From contig NZ_UNOZ01000013.1 in NCBI RefSeq assembly GCF_900536025.1, positions 62,001 through 126,000 on the forward strand: DNA of 64,000 nucleotides, in the 5' to 3' direction. Positions 1 through 8,781 of this stretch are shown piece by piece. The position numbers were made by a program, and so were the translations under genes. Source of the stretch: Pseudomonas reidholzensis. GTDB lineage: Bacteria > Pseudomonadota > Gammaproteobacteria > Pseudomonadales > Pseudomonadaceae. Each line of letters opens with the position of its first letter. The first letter of the stretch is position 1. The notes beneath the pieces are model-generated. The model ran no database searches, was not told where the DNA came from, and was given only the letters and a program-made list of their open reading frames with translations.

Positions 1-735
1 CAGGCCGGCGTAGCACGACAGCAGGTTGTCCAGCCGCGCACCGGCGATGAAGTCGCCGTGCAGGCCGATCAGGGCAGCGTCCTGGGTGTCGTAGAAGCTC
101 AGCTCGTAGTCCAGCACCACGTCGGCGTTGAGCTCGTGCTCGCGGGCCAGCTGCTCGGTGAGCAGGGCACGGAAGTCGACCCGCTCGTCACCGGCGACCT
201 GGGCGATGATCGGCGGCAGCTCGAGCTGCGGGTTGATCGGCCAGCCTTCGTTGGCGGTGCGGTTGAGGTGGATGGCCAGGTTGGGGATGACCGCGATCGG
301 CAGCTTGAAGTCGACCAGTTGGCTCTCGACCTTGCCGTCGCGGCGGAAGGTGACGCGCCCGGCCAGCGACAGGTCGCGGTCGAACCACGGTGCCAGCAGC
401 GCGCCGCCGTACACTTCCACGCCCAGCTGGAGGAAGCCGTGGCGCTGCAGCTCGGGCTGCGGCTTGACCCGCAGGCACGGGCTGTCGGTGTGGGCACCGA
501 CCATGCGGATGCCGCTCAGCAGCGGCGACAGCTTGCCGAGCTTGATGGCGATGATGGAGGAGTCGTTGCGGGTCACGTAATAGCGCCCACCCGGCACGGT
601 GGCCCAGCTGTCACGCTCGTCCAGGCGCTGGAAGCCGGCGGCCTCGAGGCGCTGGGCCAGGCTGGCGGTGGCGTGGAAGGGTGTCGGGGAGGCCTTGAGG
701 AATTCGATCAGGCCCTGGTTCAAAGCGTCGCGCAT
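1..735 (-). CDS. apeB: M18 family aminopeptidase, C-terminal part outside the window
   Basis: Zinc-dependent cytosolic aminopeptidase of family M18 (aspartyl aminopeptidase-like), removing N-terminal residues from peptides. The 245 visible codons give the N-terminal part only: the protein starts [19 protein letters not shown], and the metal-binding [13 protein letters not shown] stretch lies near residue 80, with the expected first His-Asp pair. The ATG at 735 is chosen because the sequence matches M18 proteins from its first residues. The reading frame runs off the left edge of the window, so the rest of the catalytic domain is not seen. A REP pair separates it from the rluA gene, which is on the same strand upstream. 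Confidence 0.9.
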   Translation of the reverse strand, partial: MRDALNQGLIEFLKASPTPFHATASLAQRLEAAGFQRLDERDSWATVPGGRYYVTRNDSSIIAIKLGKLSPLLSGIRMVGAHTDSPCLRVKPQPELQRHGFLQLGVEVYGGALLAPWFDRDLSLAGRVTFRRDGKVESQLVDFKLPIAVIPNLAIHLNRTANEGWPINPQLELPPIIAQVAGDERVDFRALLTEQLAREHELNADVVLDYELSFYDTQDAALIGLHGDFIAGARLDNLLSCYAGL

Positions 736-792
736 AAGTCACTCCAGACAGCAGTGGCGCGAGTTTAACGCAGATGAGCGACAATTTGTGTC

Positions 793-859
793 GGCCTCTT
801 CGCGGGCAAGCCCGCGCCTACACGGACCCTGTAGGAGCGGGTTTACCCGCGAAAAGGCC
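793..859. repeat. REP pair (mixed subtype)
   Basis: Two imperfect REP units in inverted orientation, bounded by GGCCTCTT and AAAAGGCC. The left unit carries the GGGCAAGCCC core and the right one the GGGTTTACCC core, so the pair joins the two common subtypes of this window. It lies between rluA and the aminopeptidase gene and could act as a transcription or mRNA-stability border. Confidence 0.85.
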
Positions 860-868
860 GCTGCGGTC

Positions 869-1504
869 TCAGAACGGTGCCGGGCACTCGAACTTCAACC
901 GCTCACCCGAAACCGGATGGGTAAAGCTCAGCATGCTCGCATGCAGGCACAGCCGCTCATGCGCCGCCAATGCCTCAGGGTTGGCATACAAGCGGTCGCC
1001 CAGCAGCGGGTGCCCGATCGACAGCATGTGCACGCGCAACTGGTGCGAGCGCCCGGTGATCGGCGTCAGCTCGACCCGGCAATAATCCCCACAGCGCTCG
1101 ACGATGCGCCAGAAGGTCAGCGCATGCTTGCCTTGCTCGTGGTCGACCACGTGCCGCGGCTTGGTCGGCGGGTCGTAGCGCAGCGGCAGGTCGATGCTGC
1201 CGCTGTCCAGCGCCGGCTGGCCCCAGCACAGCGCGGTGTAGGCTTTTTCGGTCTCGCGGTCGTGAAACTGACGCGACAGCTCGCGGTGGCTGGCGGCATC
1301 GCGGGCGAGCAGGATGATCCCCGAGGTTTCCCAGTCCAGCCGATGCACGATCAGCGCGTCCGGGTAGCCGTTTTCCTGCAGGCGGGTGATCAGGCAGTCC
1401 TTGTTGTCGTCGGCCCGGCCTGGCACCGAAAGCAGCAGGGTCGGCTTGTTGATCACCAGGATCGCGGCGTCTTCATGGAGGATGTGCACATTGGACAGCG
1501 GCAT
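869..1504 (-). CDS. rluA: Pseudouridine synthase RluA
   Basis: Isomerises uridine to pseudouridine; the E. coli namesake acts on 23S rRNA U746 and tRNA U32. The 211-residue protein has the catalytic HRLDWETSG motif around residue 54 (Asp is the nucleophile), an SVPGR stretch near residue 27 and ITGRSHQLRVHML in the second half. These match E. coli RluA (219 aa) along the whole length, without the S4-like RNA-binding domain found in RluB/C/D. It sits downstream of minE on the same strand, separated by a REP pair, so it probably has its own transcript. The target assignment is inferred from similarity to RluA. Confidence 0.9.
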   Translation of the reverse strand: MPLSNVHILHEDAAILVINKPTLLLSVPGRADDNKDCLITRLQENGYPDALIVHRLDWETSGIILLARDAASHRELSRQFHDRETEKAYTALCWGQPALDSGSIDLPLRYDPPTKPRHVVDHEQGKHALTFWRIVERCGDYCRVELTPITGRSHQLRVHMLSIGHPLLGDRLYANPEALAAHERLCLHASMLSFTHPVSGERLKFECPAPF

Positions 1505-1541
1505 TGCGGGTTCTCTGCAAATGCCAACGGCGGCGGAGGGT

Positions 1542-1652
1542 TGCAGGCCCCCTGTAGGCGCGGGCTTGCCCGCGATGACGCCGGCGCGAACAACCGTGTT
1601 GTCGCTGCTGACGCCATCGCGGGCAAGCCCGCTCCTACAAAAGGGGCCTGCA
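1542..1652. repeat. REP pair in the opposite arrangement
   Basis: Inverted pair with outer arms TGCAGGCCCC and GGGGCCTGCA. The left unit reads GGCGCGGGCTTGCCCGCG and the right one its complement. The units face the other way round compared with the other pairs in this window, where the complement unit comes first. It occupies the gap between minE and rluA. Confidence 0.85.
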
Positions 1653-1690
1653 AACCAACCGCCGCCGTGGCTATCGCCCGGGAGCGTGTA

Positions 1691-1945
1691 TCAACGCTCG
1701 GGCAGGGTGATGTTCAACTCGAGGATCGAGCAGCTGCCTTGGTTCTCCAGCGCAACTACCACGTCATCGTTGCCGATATTGACGTACTTGCGGATCACCT
1801 CGACCAGCTCCTTCTGCAAGGCGGGCAGGTAATCCGGCGTGGTGCGCTGGCCGCGCTCGTGCGCCACGATGATCTGTAGACGCTCTTTCGCTACCGACGC
1901 ACTGGTCTGTTTCTGTCTGCCACGAAAGAAGTCAAAAAGGTTCAT
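1691..1945 (-). CDS. minE: Cell division topological specificity factor MinE
   Basis: Stimulates the MinD ATPase at the membrane and drives the pole-to-pole oscillation that restricts septum formation to midcell. It has 84 residues, the usual length. The start [10 protein letters not shown] contains the N-terminal amphipathic membrane-targeting helix, followed by the anti-MinCD segment (around residues 20-32, including [11 protein letters not shown]). The rest forms the beta-rich dimerisation domain. It starts 3 bases after the minD stop, so the two are surely cotranscribed and probably translationally coupled. Confidence 0.97.
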   Translation of the reverse strand: MNLFDFFRGRQKQTSASVAKERLQIIVAHERGQRTTPDYLPALQKELVEVIRKYVNIGNDDVVVALENQGSCSILELNITLPER

Positions 1946-1948
1946 GGT

Positions 1949-2761
1949 TTATTTGCTCCCGAAAAGGCGCTCGAAGAATCCCTTCTTCTGTACATCGACG
2001 AACCGAAGTTCTTTTTCTTTGCCCAGCAGGCGTTCAACGGTGTCGCTGTACGCTTGGCCCGCATCGCTCTGGTCATCGAGGATGACCGGCACGCCCTGGT
2101 TGGAGGCCTTGAGCACTGCCTGCGATTCCGGGATCACGCCCTTGAGCTTGATCGCCAGGATTTCTTCGACGTCGGCAATGCTGAGCATTTCGCCGTTGAC
2201 CACGCGCTCTGGGTTGTAGCGGGTGATCAGCAGGTGTTCCTTGATCGGCTCTTCGCCACGTTCGGCGCGGCGCGACTTGCTCGACAGCAGGCCGAGCATG
2301 CGGTCGGAGTCACGTACCGAGGAGACCTCAGGGTTGGTCACGACGATCGCTTCGTCAGCGAAGTACATGGCCAGGTGGGCGCCTTTCTCGATGCCCGCTG
2401 GCGAGTCGCAGACCACGTAGTCGAAGGTTTCCTTCAACTCCATCAGGACTTTCTCGACGCCTTCGAGGGTCAGCGCGTCCTTGTCGCGGGTCTGGCTGGC
2501 GGCCAGCACGAACAGGTTCTCGAGGCGCTTGTCCTTGATCAGGGCCTGCTGCAGGTTGGCTTCGCCGTTGACCACGTTGACGAAGTCGTACACCACGCGG
2601 CGTTCGCAGCCCATGATCAGGTCGAGGTTACGCAGGCCGACGTCGAAGTCGACGATGACAGTCTTGTGGCCACGCAGAGCTAGGCCGGTACCGATGGCGG
2701 CGCTGGTGGTGGTCTTGCCCACACCCCCTTTGCCGGAAGTAACCACGAGAATCTTGGCCAA
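1949..2761 (-). CDS. minD: Septum site-determining ATPase MinD
   Basis: ParA/MinD-type ATPase that binds the membrane as an ATP dimer, recruits MinC to block FtsZ rings, and is released by MinE. The 270-residue protein has the deviant Walker A KGGVGKTT at residues 11-18, a switch stretch VIVDFDVGLRNLDL around residue 35, and a C-terminal amphipathic membrane helix with GFFERLFGSK at the end. The gene is the middle one of minCDE. A perfect 14-base palindrome lies about 27 bases upstream of its start. Confidence 0.98.
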   Translation of the reverse strand: MAKILVVTSGKGGVGKTTTSAAIGTGLALRGHKTVIVDFDVGLRNLDLIMGCERRVVYDFVNVVNGEANLQQALIKDKRLENLFVLAASQTRDKDALTLEGVEKVLMELKETFDYVVCDSPAGIEKGAHLAMYFADEAIVVTNPEVSSVRDSDRMLGLLSSKSRRAERGEEPIKEHLLITRYNPERVVNGEMLSIADVEEILAIKLKGVIPESQAVLKASNQGVPVILDDQSDAGQAYSDTVERLLGKEKELRFVDVQKKGFFERLFGSK

Positions 2762-2787
2762 GGTGTTTCACCCCTAAAATTGAGTCG

Positions 2788-2801
2788 GGACAGCTGTCCC
2801 T
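2788..2801. promoter_or_regulatory. 14-base perfect palindrome upstream of minD
   Basis: GGGACAGCTGTCCC is a perfect palindrome in the 99-base gap between minC and minD. The gap is long for a min operon. On the minD strand the palindrome follows a short T-rich stretch and lies in the presumed leader. It could be an operator or a small RNA hairpin. No binding protein can be named from the sequence. Confidence 0.45.
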
Positions 2802-2860
2802 GAAAAAGCACATAACGGCAACGATGAAGAAGTTGCTCTAAAAATGCCGGCAAGTATCCG

Positions 2861-3613
2861 TTAAAGACGGGTGATGTTCAACACATCGCCAGACAGGCTG
2901 ACCTGCACGCCGGCCCCCCACAATGGGTCACGTCGAAGGTCTTCGCAGACGCGGTACTGACCGGCGATGGAGACCAGCTCTGCGGTCATCTGCTGGCAGA
3001 AGATGCGTGCCTTGGTGTTGCCCTTGATCCCGGCCAGGGCCCGGCCACGCATGGCGCCGTACACATGGATGTTGCCATCGGCGAGAAGTTCCGCCCCTGG
3101 GCTGACCGAGGTGGTCACCACCAGGTCCCCGCCTTGAGCATAGATCTGTTGGCCGCCGCGCACCGGCGTAGTGATGATTCGCGTCGGGCGGATCTCGGGT
3201 TCGGCGGCTGCGGCAGCCACCGGCTCGGCCTTTTTCGCCTCGGGTTCCGGCTCCAGCGGCCGCTCGCGCGCGCCTGAAGGCGGCAACACCGGCAGGTCGA
3301 TGGCGATCGCCGCGGCGATGTCCTCGATGCGGCTGGCGCGGATCGCCAGGGTCCGCAGGCCATGATGGCGGCAGACGCGCATCAGCCCGGGCAGGTCGAT
3401 CGCCCCTTCGTCGGCGGGCAGCTTGTCCAGCGCCAGCACCAGCGGCGTATTGCTGAAGAAGTTCGGTGCCTGGGCCACTTTCGCAGCCAGTTGCCGGTCG
3501 AGGGACTCGAGGTCGTTGCGCGCCAGTTCCAGCACAGTGATGGCAAGCATACTGCCCTTGAGCTGGAACACGGAGGCGCTTTCGGGTATCGGGTTTAGGC
3601 TCATGGTCTGCAT
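2861..3613 (-). CDS. minC: Septum site-determining protein MinC
   Basis: FtsZ assembly inhibitor, delivered to the membrane by MinD. It has about 250 residues: an N-terminal FtsZ-binding domain (roughly residues 1-105), a proline- and glutamate-rich linker (about 115-145, [15 protein letters not shown]), and the right-handed beta-helix C-terminal domain that binds MinD ([14 protein letters not shown] through GDVLNITRL). Two in-frame ATG codons are possible, at 3613 (MQTMSLNP) and 3604 (MSLNP). Neither has a clear Shine-Dalgarno sequence, and the longer form is given. The gene is divergent from lpxL, with a shared 112-base promoter region. Confidence 0.95.
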   Translation of the reverse strand: MQTMSLNPIPESASVFQLKGSMLAITVLELARNDLESLDRQLAAKVAQAPNFFSNTPLVLALDKLPADEGAIDLPGLMRVCRHHGLRTLAIRASRIEDIAAAIAIDLPVLPPSGARERPLEPEPEAKKAEPVAAAAAEPEIRPTRIITTPVRGGQQIYAQGGDLVVTTSVSPGAELLADGNIHVYGAMRGRALAGIKGNTKARIFCQQMTAELVSIAGQYRVCEDLRRDPLWGAGVQVSLSGDVLNITRL

Positions 3614-3623
3614 AGACGGCTTG

Positions 3624-3651
3624 TTGCTTGAAAAGTGCCCTGACTTATAAC
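3624..3651 (+). promoter_or_regulatory. Candidate sigma-70 promoter for lpxL
   Basis: TTGCTT at 3624-3629 and TATAAC at 3646-3651 are separated by 16 bases, in the gap between divergent minC and lpxL. A second possible -10 hexamer, TAGAAT at 3691-3696, is closer to the lpxL start. Assignment is by consensus match only. Confidence 0.4.
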
Positions 3652-3725
3652 GAGAAACGTCGGTTGCCCGCAACCAGCGGCGATCCGTTGTAGAATGCTC
3701 GGCCTTTGTCTTTCCGGAAGCTTCA

Positions 3726-4661
3726 ATGGACCGCCCGCGTTTTCGTCCCCTTTTCCTCCACCCGCGATTCTGGGGCCTGTGGCTGGGCCTAGGGCTGCTG
3801 TGGCTGACCGTGCAGCTGCCATACCGCGCGCTGCTGCGCCTGGGCCGTGGGCTCGGCGCAGTGATGTACCGCCTGGCGGGTGAGCGTCGGCGCATCGCTG
3901 CGCGCAACCTTGAGCTGTGCTTCCCCGAGCTGTCTGTCGACGAACGGCAGCGTTTGCTCAAGGAAAACTTCGCCTCCACCGGCATCGCCTTTTTCGAAAT
4001 GGCCATGAGCTGGTGGTGGCCCCAGGCCAGGTTGGCGCGCCTGGCGCACATCGAAGGCATCGAGCACCTGCAGGCCGCGCACCGTGAAGGGCAGGGCGCG
4101 ATCCTCATGGCCGTGCACTTCACCACGCTTGAGATCGGCGCCGCGCTGCTCGGCCAGGTGCAGACCATCGACGGCATGTACCGTGAGCACGGCAACCCGT
4201 TGTTCGACTTCATCCAGCGCAGTGGCCGCGAGCGGCACAACCCGGATTCGCTGGCGATCGAACGTGAAGACGTGCGCGGCATGCTCAAGCTGCTGCGTGC
4301 CGGGCGCGCGATCTGGTACGCACCGGACCAGGACTACGGCGCCAAGCAGAGCCTGTTCGTGCCGCTGTTCGGCATCCCCGCGGCGACGGTCACCGCGACC
4401 ACCAAGTTCGCCCGCCTGGGCAAGGCCCGGGTGATCCCGTTCACCCAGCGGCGGCTGGAGGATGGCAGTGGTTACCGGCTGGTGATCCATCCGCCGCTGG
4501 AAGACTTCCCGGGGGAGAGCGAAGAGGCCGATTGCCTGCGCATCAACCAGTGGGTTGAAGGTGTGTTGCGCGAGTGCCCCGAGCAGTACCTGTGGGCGCA
4601 CCGGCGCTTCAAGTCGCGGCCTGAAGGTGCACCGCGGCTGTACGACAAGAAGAAGCGCTGA
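3726..4661 (+). CDS. lpxL: Lipid A biosynthesis lauroyl acyltransferase (LpxL/HtrB family)
   Basis: Inner-membrane enzyme transferring a secondary acyl chain (laurate in the family prototype) from acyl-ACP to the lipid A precursor. The 311-residue protein has an N-terminal membrane segment (around residues 15-35, [14 protein letters not shown]) and the catalytic HX4E motif in [10 protein letters not shown] near residue 137. YAPDQDYG near residue 200 is typical of the family. The length matches LpxL. Pseudomonads often carry more than one such gene, so LpxL rather than a paralogue is inferred. A patatin gene follows 25 bases downstream on the same strand. Confidence 0.9.
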   Translation: MDRPRFRPLFLHPRFWGLWLGLGLLWLTVQLPYRALLRLGRGLGAVMYRLAGERRRIAARNLELCFPELSVDERQRLLKENFASTGIAFFEMAMSWWWPQARLARLAHIEGIEHLQAAHREGQGAILMAVHFTTLEIGAALLGQVQTIDGMYREHGNPLFDFIQRSGRERHNPDSLAIEREDVRGMLKLLRAGRAIWYAPDQDYGAKQSLFVPLFGIPAATVTATTKFARLGKARVIPFTQRRLEDGSGYRLVIHPPLEDFPGESEEADCLRINQWVEGVLRECPEQYLWAHRRFKSRPEGAPRLYDKKKR

Positions 4662-4686
4662 CAACCACCGTTCCAGGGAGGACCGC

Positions 4687-5829
4687 ATGACCCCAACCAC
4701 CGGCCTGATCCTCTCCGGAGGCGGCGCCCGCGCCGCCTACCAGGTAGGTGTGCTGGCCGGCATCGCCGAGCTGCTTCCCGCCGGCGCGGCCAATCCCTTC
4801 CCGGTCATCGTCGGCACTTCTGCCGGGGCCATCAACGCGGTCACCCTGGCCAGCGGCGCCACTCACTTCGGTGAGTCGGTGCAGCGCCTGACCGCCTTCT
4901 GGCAGAACTTTCGCAGCCACCTGGTGCTGCGCAGCGACTGGCCCGGGGTAATCCGCCAGGCCAGCCGGTTCGTCGGCCACAGCCTGCTCGGCCTGGGCGG
5001 CCAAGCGCCGGTGGCACTGCTCGACAGCAGCCCGCTGCGCGGCCTGCTGCAAGCGCACCTGAACCTCGACGGCATCAACCACGCGCTGGCCAGCGAGCAA
5101 CTGCGCGCCGTTGCGATCACCGCCTTTGGTTACGAGTCGGGGCAGGCGGTGACCTTCTACCAGGGCCGCGACACCATTGAGCCGTGGCTGCGTCATCGGC
5201 GCATCGGCATGCCCACCGCGTTGACCGTCGAGCACCTGCTGGCCAGCTCGGCGATCCCGCTGCTGTTCGCCCCGGTCAAGCTCGGCGAGGAGTACTTTGG
5301 TGATGGCGCGGTGCGTCAGTCGGCGCCGATCAGCCCGGCCTTGCACCTCGGTGCCAGCCGGGTGCTGGTGGTCGGGGTCAGTGGCAACCCGCAGCGGCCA
5401 GCGCCGCCGCTGCCGACCCAGCGGGTGTTCAGCGGCCAGCAGCCGAGCCTGGCGCAGATCGGTGGGCATATGCTGAACAGCACGTTCATCGACAGCCTGG
5501 AAGACGACATCGAGTTGATCCAGCGGCTCAATCACCTCAGCCACTTGTTGCCTGCGCACCTGGATGCGCGGCGGCTGGGGCTGGCGCCGATCGAGGTGCT
5601 GGTGGTGGCGCCGAGCCAGCCGCTGGACGAGATCGCGGCGCGTCATCGGCGTGATCTGCCGGCGGCGTTGCGGGTGTTTCTGCGTGGGCCGGGGGCGACC
5701 CGGACCAGTGGGGCAGGGGTGTTGAGTTATCTGCTGTTCGAGGCCAGCTACTGCAGTGAGCTGATCGAGCTGGGCAGGAAGGACGCCCTGGCCAAGCGCC
5801 GCGAGCTGTGTCAGTTCCTGGGGTTATGA
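4687..5829 (+). CDS. Patatin-like phospholipase family protein
   Basis: Probable lipid acyl hydrolase with a Ser-Asp dyad. The 380-residue protein shows the oxyanion-hole loop SGGGARAAYQVG at residues 9-20, the nucleophile elbow GTSAG near residue 44, and the catalytic Asp in GDGAVRQS near residue 206. There is no signal peptide, so it should act on the cytoplasmic face or in the cytosol. The ATG at 4687 is preceded by a good AGGGAGG Shine-Dalgarno. Its position after a lipid A acyltransferase suggests lipid turnover; the substrate is unknown. It faces mlaA, with a REP pair between the two ends. Confidence 0.85.
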   Translation: MTPTTGLILSGGGARAAYQVGVLAGIAELLPAGAANPFPVIVGTSAGAINAVTLASGATHFGESVQRLTAFWQNFRSHLVLRSDWPGVIRQASRFVGHSLLGLGGQAPVALLDSSPLRGLLQAHLNLDGINHALASEQLRAVAITAFGYESGQAVTFYQGRDTIEPWLRHRRIGMPTALTVEHLLASSAIPLLFAPVKLGEEYFGDGAVRQSAPISPALHLGASRVLVVGVSGNPQRPAPPLPTQRVFSGQQPSLAQIGGHMLNSTFIDSLEDDIELIQRLNHLSHLLPAHLDARRLGLAPIEVLVVAPSQPLDEIAARHRRDLPAALRVFLRGPGATRTSGAGVLSYLLFEASYCSELIELGRKDALAKRRELCQFLGL

Positions 5830-5840
5830 GCCAGTCGATG

Positions 5841-5925
5841 CCGGCCTCATCGCGGGCAAGCCCGCTCCTACAGGGTTAGAGCGGCCCGGTCCCTGTAGGA
5901 GCGGGCTTGCCCGCGATGAGGCCGG
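5841..5925. repeat. REP pair (GGGCTTGCCC subtype)
   Basis: Two units, GGCAAGCCCGCTCC then GGAGCGGGCTTGCC, with outer arms CCGGCCTCATCGCGG and its complement, lie between the converging patatin and mlaA genes. The inverted pair can fold in either transcript and may serve as a bidirectional 3' border. Confidence 0.9.
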
Positions 5926-5937
5926 TACCGCAACACC

Positions 5938-6753
5938 TTACTCGGCGATCTGCAGCTTGCGCGCCTGGGTGTACACGTAGCGCACTTTCTCGTACTCGAA
6001 CGGCGAGTTCAGCTGCCCATACCGGAAGGCCGTGGTGTAACGCTTGTCCACCGCCCGCAGGAAGAAGATCTCCGGATGGTCGGTACTGGCCTCGGCCACA
6101 TTGAGGAAGTTGACCGCCTGCTCACCCGCGTAATCCACCACCACCCCGGTGGTGTCGCGCAGGTTCGACGGCCCAAGGATCGGCAGCACGATGTACGGCC
6201 CGTCCGGCACCCCGTAGAAGCCCAACGTCTGGCCAAAGTCCTCGCTCTGGTGCGGCAGGCCCATCTTGGTCGCCGGGTCCCACAGCCCACCCACGCCGAT
6301 GATCGTGTTGAACATCAAACGCGCGGTGATCTCCGCCGAGCGCTTGCCCTTGAGCTGCAGCACGCTGTTGAACAGGTTGGGCACGTCCCCCAGGTTGCTG
6401 AAGAAGTTGCTCACCCCGGTGCGCACGAAGCGCGGCGTGACGTACTGGTAGCCCTGCACCGTCGGCAGCAGCACCCATTGGTCGAAGCGGTAGTTGAAGT
6501 GATAGATGCGCCGGTTGACCGACTCCAGGGGGTCGTAGACGTTCAGCGCGGTCAGGGTCGAGCGCTCGAACTCGCGCTGGTTCAGCCCGGGGTTGAATTT
6601 CAGCGAGCGCAGCGGATCGATGAACCCATCGTCGCCGGCGCTCGGCGCGAGCACCGGGTCGGCTTCGATCACGCTGGTACGCGGGGCGATTTCCTCGGCC
6701 TGGGCCAGGCCCGCGGCCAGTAGTGCAGTGGCGAGCAACAGTCGTTTAACCAC
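5938..6753 (-). CDS. mlaA: MlaA family outer-membrane phospholipid protein
   Basis: Outer-membrane component of the Mla pathway, which removes mislocalised phospholipids from the outer leaflet and passes them to periplasmic MlaC. The 271-residue protein contains the typical core ESVNRRIYHFNYRFDQW, followed by GLWDPATKMGLPHQSEDFGQTLG. The GTG start at 6753 overlaps the preceding gene by 8 bases, so the two are translationally coupled. The signal peptide ends AGLAQAEE and has no cysteine, so no lipobox is visible, unlike E. coli MlaA. The other mla genes are not in this window. Confidence 0.9.
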   Translation of the reverse strand: MVKRLLLATALLAAGLAQAEEIAPRTSVIEADPVLAPSAGDDGFIDPLRSLKFNPGLNQREFERSTLTALNVYDPLESVNRRIYHFNYRFDQWVLLPTVQGYQYVTPRFVRTGVSNFFSNLGDVPNLFNSVLQLKGKRSAEITARLMFNTIIGVGGLWDPATKMGLPHQSEDFGQTLGFYGVPDGPYIVLPILGPSNLRDTTGVVVDYAGEQAVNFLNVAEASTDHPEIFFLRAVDKRYTTAFRYGQLNSPFEYEKVRYVYTQARKLQIAE

Positions 6754-8044
6754 GGAAGAACTCCAGCATGGCGTCGCTGTTGACGCGGTAATTGAGGTTG
6801 CCGCAATGGCCGCCGTGCGGGTACAGGGTCAGACGGTCGCCGAACACCTTGCGCAGGAAACCGATATCGCCAGGGCCGAGGATCAGGTCGTCGGCGTTGT
6901 GCATCACCTCGATCTTGGTGCTTTTGTGCAAGTAGTCCTCGAGCGCGTACAGGCTGGCCTGGTCGACCAGCTGGAGGATGCTGCCACCGTCGGTGCGCAC
7001 CCGCCACATGGGGATCACCTGCTCGGTCAGGTAGCACTCGAAGTCGCACTGCAGGGCACGCTTGAACCACGGCGTGAGGCTGCTGCCTTCGGTGATCGGC
7101 TGCTTGGGCGGGGTAATCAGGCCGCGGCGGTTGACCAGGTCGGAGGTAAAGGCGATGTCGGCGGCAGAGAAGCGGAACGAGGTGCCGATGAGCATGGCCA
7201 TCTGTTCGTTGGACAAATGCTGGCGCGACTTCTGGAAGTCATACAGCAGGGCATCGTTGAGGTCGACGTAGCCTTTTTCCTGGAAGTAGCGGGTGAGTTT
7301 TTCCAGCATCAGCTCGTAGAACGTGGTGCTGCGGTCGATGCCCTTGACCTGGGTCTGCACCAGCTTGTCGAGGTTGCTCACCGAGGTGTACAGGTTGACG
7401 GGCGGGTTGAGCAGCAGCACGCGCTTGAAGTTGAAGCTGCGGCGGGTTTCATCCAGGTGGCTGACAAACGCCGCGTCCAGTGCGCCGAGGCTGTAGCCGG
7501 TGAGGTAGAAGTCGCTGACCGGCAGGCGCGGGTGCTGCGCGCGCACCGCCTGCATGACCCGGTACAGGTCTTCGGCGTCGTCCTTGCTGATGCCAGGGGT
7601 GGCGAAGCGCGAGGCGGCGCTCATGAAGTCCCAGCTGGTCGGCGACGACAGCTGCACGACGTGGAAGCCTTCCTGGTAGTAGAGCTTCTTCAGGTATTCG
7701 TTGATGGTGCTGGAGTAGGGCGCGCCGGTGCCGGCAATGATGAACATCAGCGGCGCTTCGCGGTCCTGGCGGGCCAGGCGGTACTTGAGCTTTTTCACCG
7801 GCCAGAAGTTGTCCGGCAGGGTGAAGGCGCGGTCCGGGCGCAGGTTCAGGCTGTAGTCGGCCTGGTTGATGTCTTCGTCGCTGGGCAGGGTCGGGCGCTG
7901 CTCGGGCGGCGTGGTGGCGATGGTCGCCTCGAACGGGTTGGTCAAGGGGAAGCCGTAGGTCGCGGCGTCGATATCCCGCGCCGAAGCGGCCGCAGCCAGT
8001 AGCAGGCCACCCAGAAGGGCAGCGAGGCGCATTGATCGAAGCAT
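6746..8044 (-). CDS. Exported alpha/beta-hydrolase-like protein paired with mlaA
   Basis: The 432-residue protein has a signal peptide (LLGGLLLAAAASARD, about residues 10-24) and an alpha/beta-hydrolase signature: nucleophile elbow GYSLGALDA near residue 198, an acidic residue in DDLILGPGD, and a C-terminal HGGHCG that could supply the histidine. It is therefore probably a periplasmic hydrolase or lipase-like protein of unknown substrate. The ATG at 8044 is chosen because GGGGGA lies just upstream. It overlaps mlaA by 8 bases, which suggests a linked role in envelope lipid handling. Some databases may call this family a kinase, but no kinase motif is visible. Confidence 0.75.
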   Translation of the reverse strand: MLRSMRLAALLGGLLLAAAASARDIDAATYGFPLTNPFEATIATTPPEQRPTLPSDEDINQADYSLNLRPDRAFTLPDNFWPVKKLKYRLARQDREAPLMFIIAGTGAPYSSTINEYLKKLYYQEGFHVVQLSSPTSWDFMSAASRFATPGISKDDAEDLYRVMQAVRAQHPRLPVSDFYLTGYSLGALDAAFVSHLDETRRSFNFKRVLLLNPPVNLYTSVSNLDKLVQTQVKGIDRSTTFYELMLEKLTRYFQEKGYVDLNDALLYDFQKSRQHLSNEQMAMLIGTSFRFSAADIAFTSDLVNRRGLITPPKQPITEGSSLTPWFKRALQCDFECYLTEQVIPMWRVRTDGGSILQLVDQASLYALEDYLHKSTKIEVMHNADDLILGPGDIGFLRKVFGDRLTLYPHGGHCGNLNYRVNSDAMLEFFRG

Positions 8045-8279
8045 TGAATCCCCCAGGGAAAAATCAGCAAGGCACAGCGTGATGCAGGCTAGGACCACGC
8101 CGTGCACGGCAAAGTTGCCAGGCGCCGTGCCCTTTGTCGGGCAAGATATTGCCGCGCCGATGACAGGCGCGACAAGGGTCATTACCTGCAACATAGCTTG
8201 CGCCATGGCAACTTGCCTTGCACGGATGTTGCGGATCGTTATGCTGGGCCTTGATCAGAGCTGCCCGGAGCCGGCCCCC

Positions 8280-8657
8280 TTGAAGCGTTTTTTGCCTGTG
8301 ATTGTGCTGTTGGTGTGCCTGCCGTTGTGGCTGGGGGCCAGTTATGGCGTGCGCTATGGCCTGATGGAAGATGCCCAGTGGGTGGGCCTGTGCGGCGTGC
8401 CGGGCGAGTACTGGCAGTGCCAGGTGCGTGCGCTGCTGGGGTTGGGCATTCATTTTCAGGTGATCGCCTGGGGCGCGCTGGGGCTGGCGTTGCTGGCGCA
8501 GGTGGTGCCGCGCAAGGCGGGGTGGTACCTGGCGGGTGTGGCGCTGGTGCTGGGGATCCCGGCGCTGGTGCTGTACACCGCGAGCATCGCCGTGTTTGCC
8601 GTGGTCCTGGCGGGGCTGCGACTGGTGCGTCAGCCAGCCCCGGCCAAGGTTGCCTGA
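8280..8657 (+). CDS. Small membrane protein of unknown function
   Basis: About 125 residues with three hydrophobic segments: FLPVIVLLVCLPLWLG at the N-terminus, then VIAWGALGLALLAQVV, and YLAGVALVLGIPALVLYTASIAV followed by VFAVVLAGLRL. A loop with GLCGVPGEYWQCQVR between the first two contains two cysteines. The TTG at 8280 is chosen because GGAG lies 9 bases upstream and the first residues then form a signal anchor. In-frame ATG codons at 8226 and 8241 would give longer forms. It converges on the GH17 gene across a REP pair. The family was not recognised. Confidence 0.6.
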   Translation: MKRFLPVIVLLVCLPLWLGASYGVRYGLMEDAQWVGLCGVPGEYWQCQVRALLGLGIHFQVIAWGALGLALLAQVVPRKAGWYLAGVALVLGIPALVLYTASIAVFAVVLAGLRLVRQPAPAKVA

Positions 8658-8660
8658 GAG

Positions 8661-8772
8661 GGGCTGCTGCGCAGCCCTTCGCGGGTGAACCCGCTCCCAC
8701 AAGGACCGCGGTGACCCCATTCCTAGGGGCAGCTCAGAATCCTGTGGGAGCGGGTTTACCCGCGAAAAGGCC
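8661..8772. repeat. REP pair (GGGTTTACCC subtype)
   Basis: Left unit GGGTGAACCCGCTCCCAC and right unit GTGGGAGCGGGTTTACCC in inverted orientation, with an additional GGGCTGC/GCAGCCC hairpin at the left end. It fills the gap between two converging genes. Confidence 0.85.
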
Positions 8773-8781
8773 AGCACGGTG

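Noticed and set aside
6746..8044. Serine/threonine kinase
   Set aside because: No glycine loop or HRD/DFG motifs are present. The GYSLG elbow and signal peptide indicate an alpha/beta-hydrolase-like protein.
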